Assembly (NCBI GenBank): GCA_023421245.1
Contig: JAEZTV010000006.1
Coordinates: 24,775-88,774 of the forward strand
Direction: 5' to 3'
Length of the DNA: 64,000 nt
DNA from: Bacillota bacterium
Lineage (GTDB): Bacteria; Bacillota; Clostridia; Oscillospirales; Ruminococcaceae
Shown: in pieces, positions 17,617 to 26,094 of the stretch
Position numbering within the stretch: the stretch's first letter is position 1
Layout: every line of letters begins with the position of its first letter
The notes under the pieces: model-generated
Seen by the model: only the letters and a program-made list of their open reading frames with translations
What the model was told of the DNA's origin: nothing
Databases searched by the model: none
Position numbers and translations under genes: made by a program

Positions 17617-18477
17617 ATGCTTGAGGATCTGCTGCAACAGGTAAAGGCACGCCTTGCCGACGAAGCCAAGCCGCAGGGGAGAATGCGGGCAAAAAGCAAT
17701 ATGCCGTCGGGGCTGCTGTTTCAGTGCCCGCGCTGCCGTACCGTGGAGTTTATGGAAAACTTCGAAAATGCGGGCAGGGTGTGTACAAAGTGTGCCTACC
17801 ATGCGCGTCTGACCGCGGTGCAGCGGCTGGCCGCAACGGCGGACAAAAATAGCTTTATTGAATACGACAGGAATATGCAGAGTCTCAACCCCATAGAGTT
17901 TAAGGGATATGAGGATCGCATCAAAGAGATTCAGACGAAAACAGGGCTTAACGATGCAATCGTAACAGGGCAGTGCACCATTGGCGGCGAGCAATGTGTG
18001 CTGGGTATCATGGATTCACATTTTATGATGGCATCGATGGGCTCGGTGGTAGGGGAAAAGATAACGCGGGCGTTTGAGCGCGCAACCGAACAGAGCCTGC
18101 CGGTGATTTTATTTGCGGCATCGGGCGGCGCGCGGATGCAGGAAGGCATTGTGTCGCTGATGCAGATGGCAAAAACCTCTGCGGCGGTAGCCCGGCACAG
18201 TGCAGGGGGCAACCTCTACATCACAGTGCTTACCGACCCGACCACGGGCGGTGTGACGGCAAGCTTTGCGATGCTGGGTGATATTATTATTGCAGAGCCG
18301 TTGGTGCTGGTAGGCTTTGCGGGCCGCAGGGTAATTGAATCAACCATCAAGCAGCATCTGCCGGATGAGTTTCAGTCCGCCGAATTTCTGCTTGCGCATG
18401 GCTTTGTGGATAGGATTGTACCGCGCGCAGAGATGCGTGAAACCCTTTCACATCTATTGCGGCTGCACAAAGGATAA
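17617..18477 (+). CDS. accD: Acetyl-CoA carboxylase carboxyltransferase subunit beta
   Basis: Half of the carboxyltransferase that transfers CO2 from carboxybiotin to acetyl-CoA. The N-terminal zinc ribbon is visible as CPRC and, 16 residues later, CTKC. The crotonase-type core includes FAASGGARMQEG and the DPTTGGVTASFA segment. The 286-residue length is normal. It forms the heterotetramer with AccA, encoded 32 bases downstream. It is separated from accC by a structured 279-base spacer. Confidence 0.95.
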   Translation: MLEDLLQQVKARLADEAKPQGRMRAKSNMPSGLLFQCPRCRTVEFMENFENAGRVCTKCAYHARLTAVQRLAATADKNSFIEYDRNMQSLNPIEFKGYEDRIKEIQTKTGLNDAIVTGQCTIGGEQCVLGIMDSHFMMASMGSVVGEKITRAFERATEQSLPVILFAASGGARMQEGIVSLMQMAKTSAAVARHSAGGNLYITVLTDPTTGGVTASFAMLGDIIIAEPLVLVGFAGRRVIESTIKQHLPDEFQSAEFLLAHGFVDRIVPRAEMRETLSHLLRLHKG

Positions 18478-18509
18478 GTATAAAACGGGCAAAGGCAGGG
18501 GGAACACCA

Positions 18510-19313
18510 ATGGCAAATCAAACGGCATGGGAACGCATAGAGATTGTCCGTACGCAGGGCAGGCCCATAGTTCCCGAGTATATCGATATGATCTTTGAGG
18601 GCTTTACCGAGCTTCATGGCGACCGCCTATACGGCGACGACAGCGCGGTGATCGGCGGCATAGGTATGCTTGCCGGTAAACCTGTTACCGTCATCGGTCA
18701 TGTCAAGGGAAGAAACCTTGCGGAGAACAAGCATGCAAACTTTGCCATGGCACATCCCGAGGGCTACCGAAAGGCGCTGCGGCTTGCAAAACAGGCGGAA
18801 AAATTTGCGCGTCCTGTCATCTTTTTTATCGATACCCCGGGCGCGTTCTGCGGTGTGGAGGCGGAAGAGCGCGGGCAGGGCGAGGCGATTGCAAAAAATT
18901 TATTTGAGCTTTCGCAGCTTAAAACGCCGATTGTTTCGGTGGTGCTGGGTGAAGGCGGCAGCGGCGGTGCGCTTGCGCTTGGCGTGTGTGATGAGCTTGC
19001 TGTGCTGGAGAATGCCATATATTCGGTAATATCACCACGCGGCTTTGCGAGCATACTATGGAAGGATGCCGCACGCGAACGAGAGGCGGCGAATATTCTT
19101 AAAATAACTGCGGAAGATATGCTTAGACTGGGTGTATGTGAGCATATTATAAAAGAACCGGAAGGCGGGGCGCACAACAACCCGCAAGAGGCGGCAAAAG
19201 CCATTAAAAACTACCTGATTCACGCCTTAAAAAATATTTCTCAAATATCACTTGATAGTTTGCTTACAAATAGGTATTATAAGTATAGAAAAATTGGGGT
19301 TTACACAGAATAA
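18510..19313 (+). CDS. accA: Acetyl-CoA carboxylase carboxyltransferase subunit alpha
   Basis: Partner of AccD in the carboxyltransferase reaction. Motifs include ELHGDRLYGDD, the GHVKGRN segment, FFIDTPGAFCGVEAEERGQG (oxyanion region) and LGEGGSGGALALG. At 267 residues it lacks the long N-terminal extension of the enterobacterial protein (about 320), which is usual in Firmicutes with separate accD and accA. It is the last gene of the operon before the acpP spacer. Confidence 0.95.
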   Translation: MANQTAWERIEIVRTQGRPIVPEYIDMIFEGFTELHGDRLYGDDSAVIGGIGMLAGKPVTVIGHVKGRNLAENKHANFAMAHPEGYRKALRLAKQAEKFARPVIFFIDTPGAFCGVEAEERGQGEAIAKNLFELSQLKTPIVSVVLGEGGSGGALALGVCDELAVLENAIYSVISPRGFASILWKDAAREREAANILKITAEDMLRLGVCEHIIKEPEGGAHNNPQEAAKAIKNYLIHALKNISQISLDSLLTNRYYKYRKIGVYTE

Positions 19314-19438
19314 TCCTTTTTTTCTATGTGCAGCCTTTAGTACACCCCGTAGTATAAGCAATGCACCAACAAAATGTTAGGCAGACCTTGCCGCTTTGCA
19401 TGTGCTTGTCAATTATATTAAACTAGGAGGATACTTAT

Positions 19439-19666
19439 ATGGTATACGAAAAGGTAAGGCAGATCATCTGCGACCAGCTTGATCTCGAAGAGGATGTAGT
19501 AACAATGGAGGCAAATATCCTTGACGATTTGGGAGCCGACTCGCTGGATGTCGTTGACCTTGTAATGAGCCTGGAAGAGGAATTTGATATTGAAATTCCC
19601 GACGAGCAGGTTGAGAATATCAAAGCCGTAGGAGATATTGTTAAGTATATCGAAGCCGAGATATAA
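19439..19666 (+). CDS. acpP: Acyl carrier protein
   Basis: Carries growing acyl chains on a phosphopantetheine arm during fatty acid synthesis. The 75-residue acidic protein has the attachment serine Ser35 in LGADSLDVVDL. An AGGAGG ribosome binding site lies nine bases before the ATG. In many Firmicutes acpP sits near fabH-fabD; here it comes last, 125 bases after accA, and is followed by a terminator. Confidence 0.96.
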   Translation: MVYEKVRQIICDQLDLEEDVVTMEANILDDLGADSLDVVDLVMSLEEEFDIEIPDEQVENIKAVGDIVKYIEAEI

Positions 19667-19695
19667 CAGCCCTGCTAAACTGAATATGTTATTGC

Positions 19696-19721
19696 GGGCA
19701 GGACGTGTTCCTGCCCTTTTT
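19696..19721 (+). terminator. Intrinsic terminator after acpP
   Basis: GGGCAGGA (19696-19703) pairs with TCCTGCCC (19709-19716) and TTTTT follows. It separates acpP from the convergent glycosyltransferase gene. Confidence 0.85.
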
Positions 19722-19738
19722 CGTGCCTTTTTGATGCT

Positions 19739-20599
19739 TTATGCAGTCGGCATGCCGGATGCGTTTGCATAACTTTCGTATTGCTGTGAAAAGAACCGTT
19801 GGTGCCAAGTGCTTTGGTGAAGCTCGCTTAAATGCAGCAGTCCCATTGCGCCGTACTGGCGCACAAGCCCGTTAAAGTTATCAAGCTGGTTATGACCAAG
19901 CCCAACGCGCTGGCCTGCCGTTGCGTGGTATACCATTGCGTTTAAATTTACCTTAGGACGCCAGCCCGACTGAATTCCGCAATAGTAAAGATATCCAAGC
20001 AGCATACTGTCATCCTCAAAACAGGATTTGCCGGTTAAAAACCTTGGGTTATATCCGCCCGCCGCACGCAGTGCCTGTGCACGGTGTACGCAAGGGTTGT
20101 TAAACCCGTGTACAATGCGGTCTTCAGCAAGCTCCTCTAAAAAATCGCGGGTAATTCCACCGGACGGCAAGGGCGCCGACCGGTTTGAAAAGGGAATGAC
20201 TCCTCCGTTGTTGATAATGCCCGAGCTTATCATCGGCTCGTTATTTGCGTCAAGATAAGCGCATAGAATATCGGCCCAGTGAGGGGTAAACAGCATATCG
20301 GGGTGCAGCTCGCTGATGTAGGCGATGTCGGGCAGGGTGTTCCAGATATACTCAAAGCATGCCTGCCTGCCAACCGTAGTGCCGGTATTTTCGCCCGACC
20401 CGATGATGTGCGTCTCAAGGTCGTAGCCGCCCAGCAGTGTGTGAACCTGTTCATTGCACAGGCACCCCTGATTGTATATGATTACCGGCGCCCGCCCGCC
20501 TTTCGCAAGCGAACCAAGACAAGCGCAAACGAGTGCGATGTCCTGTGCGTGATATTGCTCTCGGATAAAAAACAGCAGGGTGTGTGCCAGTTTGCTCAT
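19739..20599 (-). CDS. Glycosyltransferase, family 2-like (GT-A fold)
   Basis: A 286-residue soluble protein with an N-terminal nucleotide-sugar-binding region and a segment resembling the DxD region of GT-A enzymes (AYISELHPDMLFTPHW). Later it has NPCVHRAQALRAAGGYNPRF and an acidic FEDDSML motif typical of the family 2 catalytic domain. It is the last gene of the capE-capF-capG operon, with its ATG overlapping the capG stop (TAATG). The context suggests that it transfers L-FucNAc or a neighbouring sugar onto a surface glycan; this is inferred from position only. No membrane helix is seen. Confidence 0.7.
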   Translation of the reverse strand: MSKLAHTLLFFIREQYHAQDIALVCACLGSLAKGGRAPVIIYNQGCLCNEQVHTLLGGYDLETHIIGSGENTGTTVGRQACFEYIWNTLPDIAYISELHPDMLFTPHWADILCAYLDANNEPMISSGIINNGGVIPFSNRSAPLPSGGITRDFLEELAEDRIVHGFNNPCVHRAQALRAAGGYNPRFLTGKSCFEDDSMLLGYLYYCGIQSGWRPKVNLNAMVYHATAGQRVGLGHNQLDNFNGLVRQYGAMGLLHLSELHQSTWHQRFFSQQYESYANASGMPTA

Positions 20600-21738
20600 T
20601 ATGCATCCTCCTTGTGCGGGTGGGTTTTGTGCCAGGTGTAACGGTTGATGATATGGGTATAGCTTTGAATCAGGCGCACCACCTTGCCCGATACATTGAC
20701 GTCCTGATAGTCTGTGATAGGGGGCTTCTGCTCAGGTGGTGCTGTGGCAAGCGCAATGGCTTGCAGAATATCTCTTGCGGTAATTCCGCCGATAACCATG
20801 GATCCCTTGTCAAGCGCTTCCGGCCGCTCTGTACTGGTGCGCAGGAGCACGGCCGGAAAGTTTAACAGCGCGCTTTCTTCGGCAAGCGTACCGCTGTCTG
20901 ACAGCACACACCGCGCCTGTGTTTGCAGGTGGCAGTAATCAAAAAATCCAAACGGACGCAGCGGACGCACCAACGGGTGAAAGTCAAAACCGCGCATCGC
21001 TATCTTTGCTGTGCTGCGCGGATGCGCAGAATAGATAACCGGAATACCATGCTCCCGGGCAACCGCGTTGACCGCGTGCATGAGTGATAGAAAGTTTTCG
21101 CTGTCGTCAATATTCTCCTCGCGGTGCGCACTCAGCAAAAAGTATTCACCGGGTAAAACTCCGAGCGCCGAAAGCACATTGCTCGATTGAATGCGGGCTG
21201 CGCTTTGCCCAATGACTTCGGCCATCGGCGAACCGGTGACAAATATCCGCTCGGGTGCAAACCCCTCGCGTATAAGATACCTGCGGGCATGCTCGGTGTA
21301 GGGCAGGTTAACATCGGAGATATGGTCAACAATACGGCGGTTAATCTCCTCGGGCACATTGAAATCAAAGCAACGGTTGCCGGCCTCCATGTGAAAGATG
21401 GGAATCTTCAGCCGCTTTGCCGATATCGCGGAAAGCGCCGAGTTTGTATCGCCCAAAACCAGCAGGGCATCGGGCTTTTCGTTTACCATGATATCGTAGG
21501 AGGATGCGAGGATGTTGCCCATCGTTCTGCCTAGGGTATCGGACGCACAGCTTAGATAATGGTCGGGTGCGCGGATGTCAAGCTCATTAAAAAAGATTTG
21601 GTTTAGCGCGTAATCCCAGTTTTGACCGGTATGCACCAGAACATGCAGAAAGCTGCGGTCACACGCCTTAATGCAGGCCGACAGCCGAATAATCTCAGGG
21701 CGGGTGCCTACAATTGTCATCACCTTAAGCCTTGGCAT
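20599..21738 (-). CDS. capG: UDP-N-acetylglucosamine 2-epimerase-type enzyme (CapG/WbjD-like)
   Basis: A non-hydrolysing UDP-sugar 2-epimerase fold with VGTRPEIIRLS at the N-terminus, HTGQNWDYALNQIFF and LGDTNSALSAI in the first domain, and SDSGTLAEESALLNFP near the end. WecB and CapG share this fold. Because the gene follows capE and capF directly, I assign it to the last step of UDP-L-FucNAc synthesis (epimerisation of UDP-L-PneNAc). The 379-residue length fits. The start at 21738 follows GGGAGG. If CapE/CapF were wrong, WecB (UDP-ManNAc formation) would be the alternative. Confidence 0.88.
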   Translation of the reverse strand: MPRLKVMTIVGTRPEIIRLSACIKACDRSFLHVLVHTGQNWDYALNQIFFNELDIRAPDHYLSCASDTLGRTMGNILASSYDIMVNEKPDALLVLGDTNSALSAISAKRLKIPIFHMEAGNRCFDFNVPEEINRRIVDHISDVNLPYTEHARRYLIREGFAPERIFVTGSPMAEVIGQSAARIQSSNVLSALGVLPGEYFLLSAHREENIDDSENFLSLMHAVNAVAREHGIPVIYSAHPRSTAKIAMRGFDFHPLVRPLRPFGFFDYCHLQTQARCVLSDSGTLAEESALLNFPAVLLRTSTERPEALDKGSMVIGGITARDILQAIALATAPPEQKPPITDYQDVNVSGKVVRLIQSYTHIINRYTWHKTHPHKEDA

Positions 21739-21774
21739 AAAATGCGCCTCCCTTCTTGTGCGGAATGCTCCGGT

Positions 21775-22878
21775 TTACGGCAAGCGATAGGTATCCGGCC
21801 TGCTTGCGTCAAACCATTCGTTTGCCCAAATTAGTACAACAAGGTCGCACTCCGCGGTATTGGCAATCGAGTGCAGCATGCCGGGCGGGATATCCACCGC
21901 CGTAAGGTGTTCACCATCGATGGGGATGACAGCGGGCGCGCTCCCTGCCAGAGGGGTTAATGTAATCTCACCCCTGCCGCTTACGGCAAGAAACCGCTCT
22001 GCTTTGGTGTGATGGTAGTGCCCGCCCTTCACTTGGTGCGGCGCAATGCGGTTAACCGATACCTGTCCGCCGTTATTAAGACGCAGAAATTCTGCAAACG
22101 CGCCGCGGCTGTCCGCGTGCACAGTAAGCGGGAAGGAAAGGTGTTCGGGCGGCAGATGGCTTAAATAGGTGCTGTACAGCCGCTTGGTTAGCAGATGGCC
22201 CATATCGGGGAGGGTACCGCGTGTGCGCGCTTGCGGAAAACCCGCGATACAGCACGCAAGCCAGCCCACCGTAACGGCCTCTATCGGATGAACCGCATAA
22301 ATGCCCGAGGGCATTTCAGTGAAAAGGCGCAGGGTGCGGAGAAACTCATCTACCACATCATCGATATAGACAAGCCGAGCCACCGCATCCGGATCGTTAA
22401 CGGGTAAAACCTGCCCCTTTGCCGCCGCGCTGCAAAAGGTGGCAACGACGCTGTTGTAGTTTGGCCTTGACCATTTGCCAAATACGTTGCCAAGGCGGTA
22501 GATCAGCACCCTTGTGCCGTGCGCGTGACCATACTCAAGCAACAGGCGCTCCGCTGCACGCTTGCTGTTTGCGTAGGGGGTATTGTATTGTGCCTGAATC
22601 GAGGACGCAAACACAATGGGTGCATAATTTTTTGCTTGCTGCAAGCATTTGATCAGCAGCGCCGTAACGTCTTGGTTTTGCACAAACTGTGCGGGATCAT
22701 CCGGCCGGTTCACTCCGGCAAGATGGAATATGAAATCGCAGTCGGCCGCATACTGTACCAGCTGCGCGGGGCCGCTGTCCTTGTCATACTCATATACCAC
22801 GATATTGCCGAGCGTACGCAAGGCGGCACAGAGATTTTTGCCGATAAACCCATGAGCACCGGTGACCAGCACCGTCAT
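21775..22878 (-). CDS. capF: CapF-type bifunctional reductase of UDP-L-FucNAc synthesis
   Basis: Two-domain enzyme of 367 residues, the size of CapF. The N-terminal short-chain dehydrogenase domain has TGAHGFIGKNL and the catalytic pair in YANSKRAAE. The C-terminal cupin domain has a metal-binding histidine set in HQVKGGHYHHTKAERF. In the staphylococcal pathway CapF epimerises and then reduces the CapE product to UDP-6-deoxy-L-talose-NAc. The start at 22878 overlaps the capE stop (ATGA), which argues for one operon and coupled translation. Confidence 0.92.
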   Translation of the reverse strand: MTVLVTGAHGFIGKNLCAALRTLGNIVVYEYDKDSGPAQLVQYAADCDFIFHLAGVNRPDDPAQFVQNQDVTALLIKCLQQAKNYAPIVFASSIQAQYNTPYANSKRAAERLLLEYGHAHGTRVLIYRLGNVFGKWSRPNYNSVVATFCSAAAKGQVLPVNDPDAVARLVYIDDVVDEFLRTLRLFTEMPSGIYAVHPIEAVTVGWLACCIAGFPQARTRGTLPDMGHLLTKRLYSTYLSHLPPEHLSFPLTVHADSRGAFAEFLRLNNGGQVSVNRIAPHQVKGGHYHHTKAERFLAVSGRGEITLTPLAGSAPAVIPIDGEHLTAVDIPPGMLHSIANTAECDLVVLIWANEWFDASRPDTYRLP

Positions 22879-23894
22879 ACCGTCCACTCCTTCAGCGCAT
22901 CGGTGACGTATCTGCACCGCAGCAGCTTTTCTTTTACGCCCGCAACATCCAGCCGCTCGGTGTTTTCTGAGGTATATTCTGCGGGTGCGCCCAGACGGCC
23001 ATCACCGCGGCTAAAATACTTTGCGTAGTTCAGGTCGCTGCTTTCCGCGCCGACACGGTAGAAATCGCCCATATCCACAGCGCGGGCACTCTCTTCGCGG
23101 GTGAGCAGCGTCTCGTGCAGCTTTTCACCAAGCCGCACGCCGATGCGGTGGATTCGCACGGGAACCTCGAACAGCTCGCACAGCCCCTGCGCGAGCGTGC
23201 CGATGGTAGCGGCAGGCGATTTTTTCACGATGATATCGCCGGCTTGTGCGTGCTCAAACGCAAACAATACAAGCCCTACCGCTTCATCGAGATCCATCAA
23301 AAACCGCGTCATGCTGTCATCCGTTACCGTCAGCGGCAGCCCTGATTTTATCTGGCCGATAAACAGCGGAATGACCGAGCCGCGTGACGCCATCACGTTG
23401 CCGTAGCGTGTTGCGCAGATAAGCGTTTCGCCGCTGCCCGACGCGCGTGCCCGCGCAAGCATGGTTTTCTCCATCATGGCTTTTGATATTCCCATCGCGT
23501 TAATGGGGTATACCGCCTTGTCGGTGGAAAGACACACCACACGCGCTACACCTGCCTCTATGGCGGCAGTCAGCAGATTATCGGTGCCGAGCACATTGGT
23601 CTTCACCGCTTCAAGCGGAAAGAACTCGCAGCTTGGCACCTGTTTAAGCGCGGCGGCGTGAAAGATATAGTCCGCGCCCCGCACCGCGGATTTGATGCTC
23701 TCTTTATCGCGGATATCGCCTAAAAAGAACCGCAGGCGCTCATCACCGTACCGTCTGCGCATGTCGTCTTGTTTCTTTTCATCGCGTGAAAAGATGCGTA
23801 TTTCGCCAATGTCTGTGGGTAGAAATCGGTTTAACACCGCACCCCCAAACGAGCCGGTACCGCCTGTTATCAGCAGGGTTTTATCCCGAATCAT
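22875..23894 (-). CDS. capE: UDP-GlcNAc 4,6-dehydratase/5-epimerase (CapE-type)
   Basis: First enzyme of UDP-L-FucNAc synthesis, an extended short-chain dehydrogenase of 339 residues. The NAD loop is TGGTGSFGGAV near the N-terminus. STDKAVYPINAMGISKAMME shows the MxxxK form of the catalytic motif, where most relatives have YxxxK; this is characteristic of CapE. The C-terminal half contains RYGNVMASRGSVIP. The start at 23894 is preferred because the conserved fold begins there; an in-frame ATG at 23918 has no ribosome binding site. It heads the operon. Confidence 0.9.
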   Translation of the reverse strand: MIRDKTLLITGGTGSFGGAVLNRFLPTDIGEIRIFSRDEKKQDDMRRRYGDERLRFFLGDIRDKESIKSAVRGADYIFHAAALKQVPSCEFFPLEAVKTNVLGTDNLLTAAIEAGVARVVCLSTDKAVYPINAMGISKAMMEKTMLARARASGSGETLICATRYGNVMASRGSVIPLFIGQIKSGLPLTVTDDSMTRFLMDLDEAVGLVLFAFEHAQAGDIIVKKSPAATIGTLAQGLCELFEVPVRIHRIGVRLGEKLHETLLTREESARAVDMGDFYRVGAESSDLNYAKYFSRGDGRLGAPAEYTSENTERLDVAGVKEKLLRCRYVTDALKEWTV

Positions 23895-24269
23895 TGTGTT
23901 TATCACCAGCCTTTGCACATCAAATAAATATGCCTATGCTAAAGCACACAATTGATGAAAACGGCAGAAACAAGCTGTTTTTATCAGTTTAGGCATTTGT
24001 GAATGTATATGAATCACTTAAAAATGTCGTGAAAGCCGCACGGTGGCTGCGCTTTTTAATTATTCAGCAAATATTCAGTAAAGCGTGTGTTCAGTCTCGT
24101 TTGATTTGTTTTTGTTGAAGCGGCAATCAATACATACTATTCACGGTTATTGTTTGGTGCGCCCGCAAAATGGAAAATTGGGTGACGGCGTAAAGAAAAG
24201 ACGCCCGATTGCTCGAGCGTCCATCGTTTGTATTCGGTTTTGAAATTGGCACGGGAAGCGGCTCCCGGA
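23895..24269. other. Intergenic region between glgA and capE
   Basis: This holds the unidentified capE promoter and, next to glgA, the terminator of the glycogen operon. I see no gene and no repeat in it. It is AT-rich near 24030-24130. Confidence 0.5.
24192..24221 (-). terminator. Terminator of the glycogen operon
   Basis: On the minus strand GGACGCTCGA pairs with a matching arm ending in GCGTC (24200-24221), followed by TTTTCTTT. Confidence 0.6.
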
Positions 24270-25862
24270 CTACATCTCACGGTACAGCGCCTCGTATTGC
24301 TTGGCGGATTTCTCCCATGTAAAGTCGCTGGTCATCGCAGCATGCTGCACGGTATGCCATGCGGTCTTGTTGTGGTAGCAGGCGTGCGCGCGCTGCAGTG
24401 CATCCAGCATATCATGCGCGTTATAGGTTTTAAAGGTAAAGCCGTTTCCGTTATCCCCAAAATCGCGGATGGTGTCGCGCAGGCCGCCCGTTTCCCGCAC
24501 GATGGGAATGGTACCGTAGCGTGCCGCAATCATCTGCGCAAGCCCGCACGGCTCACTTTTTGAGGGCATCAAAAACAGGTCGGCGCCCGCATAGATTTTT
24601 TGCGCAAGGTCGGGCAGAAATCCCGCGACAAAACGGACGCTGTGGGGGTATTTTGCCTGCATGGTATGAAAGAACTCCTCATACTGATGCTCACCGGTGC
24701 CAAGTATGACAAACTGGCTACCCATATGCACCATATCCTCAAATACATACCGCACAAGATCAAGCCCCTTGTGTGCAACAAGGCGGGAGATGATTGCAAC
24801 AAGCGGCGTACCCTGCTCCGGCAGCGAGAGCGACTGCAGCAGCTGCCGCTTGTTCTCCTCTTTTTTTTCAAGGGTGGTTACATCAAAGTTCTCATATAGC
24901 GCAGGGTCGGCGGCGGGGTCAAATCTCTGCGTATCCAGCCCGTTGAGGATGCCGGACAACTTATACGAGCGCGCCTGTAAAAAGCCGTCAAGTCCATGCG
25001 CAAACCAAGGGTTCATAATCTCCCGGGCGTAGGTGGGGCTGACGGTCGAAACACGGTCGCACAGCTCAATGGCGGCCTTCATCAGGTTCAGGCATCCGTC
25101 AAATTCCAAAATGCGCTCCTCTTTTGCGTCGATGCCAAACACATCGCCGAGTATCGCCTTGTCGTATATGCCTTGGTATTGGATGTTGTGTATGGTGAAC
25201 AGCGTTTTGACATGGCGGTACTCCTCATATCCGCGGTATTGCAGATTGAGGTAGACGCAGGCAAGCGCGGTCTGCCAGTCGTTAAGGTGCAGGATGTCGG
25301 GGAAGAAGCCGATCGCGCGCATCATATCTACAATCGCTTTGGAGAAATACGCAAACCGTTCACCGTCATCGGGATAACCGTACAGCGTGTCGCGCTTAAA
25401 ATAGTATTCGTTGTCGAGAAAATAGTAGGTGACGCCGCCCTGCTTTGCCGTAAAGACGCCGCAATACTGCTTACGCCACGCAAGCGAAACCTCAAAACTG
25501 GTTACGAACTGCAATGTCTCGCGCAGCTCTTTCTTCATGGTGCCATATAGCGGTACCACCACGCGGCAGTCCACACCGTTTGCAAGCAATGCTGCGGGCA
25601 GCGCACCTGCTACGTCCGCAAGCCCGCCTGATGCAATGTACGGCTGTGCTTCACTGGCACACAGCAGCACTTTAAGCCTTGGCGCTTTTTTTGGTGTCCT
25701 TTTTTTTGTGATGGATGTCCCGTTCTTTGCCGCGGAACGGCTTGATGCTGCGGTTGTCGTTTTCGGCTTCGGGACCGCTTCCTTCTTTGGCTTTACGGGT
25801 GCTGCCATTTTTTCTGTTGATGCCGCAGTGGTGTGCGGCATATTTTTTGAAGTCTCGCTCAT
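24270..25862 (-). CDS. glgA: Glycogen synthase with a basic low-complexity N-terminal extension
   Basis: ADP-glucose-dependent glycosyltransferase of the GT5 family that extends alpha-1,4-glucan. The GT-B fold shows SGGLADVAGALP near the N-terminus, LHLNDWQTAL in the middle, and the C-terminal SRLVAHKGLDL and MPSKSEPCGLAQM with ETGGLRDT. The start at 25862 follows AAAGGAGGAG, giving 530 residues. About 60 residues rich in Lys, Pro, Ala, Thr and Ser precede the first beta strand (LKVLLCASE), which is not usual. The KxGGL lysine that contacts ADP-glucose in many bacterial enzymes is replaced by Ala (IASGGL). It is the last gene of glgB-glgC-glgD-glgA. Confidence 0.93.
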   Translation of the reverse strand: MSETSKNMPHTTAASTEKMAAPVKPKKEAVPKPKTTTAASSRSAAKNGTSITKKRTPKKAPRLKVLLCASEAQPYIASGGLADVAGALPAALLANGVDCRVVVPLYGTMKKELRETLQFVTSFEVSLAWRKQYCGVFTAKQGGVTYYFLDNEYYFKRDTLYGYPDDGERFAYFSKAIVDMMRAIGFFPDILHLNDWQTALACVYLNLQYRGYEEYRHVKTLFTIHNIQYQGIYDKAILGDVFGIDAKEERILEFDGCLNLMKAAIELCDRVSTVSPTYAREIMNPWFAHGLDGFLQARSYKLSGILNGLDTQRFDPAADPALYENFDVTTLEKKEENKRQLLQSLSLPEQGTPLVAIISRLVAHKGLDLVRYVFEDMVHMGSQFVILGTGEHQYEEFFHTMQAKYPHSVRFVAGFLPDLAQKIYAGADLFLMPSKSEPCGLAQMIAARYGTIPIVRETGGLRDTIRDFGDNGNGFTFKTYNAHDMLDALQRAHACYHNKTAWHTVQHAAMTSDFTWEKSAKQYEALYREM

Positions 25863-26094
25863 GAAATGTCTCCTCCTTTGGTGCGCCTGCGCGGTTATGC
25901 CGCACAGGTAAAAGCGCCGCAAGCGCGGCGCTGCAGCCTGCAATATCATTTTGTTATACAACTGCCATACATAAAGGCAAAAAAGCCTATCTTAAAAACG
26001 CAGCTGCTTTGCAGCGAAGCCGCAGGCAGATAAACTATACGCCAGTGCACAGCATGCCTATCACTTTTTATAGCAGGGCGGCCTTACAAAAGCA

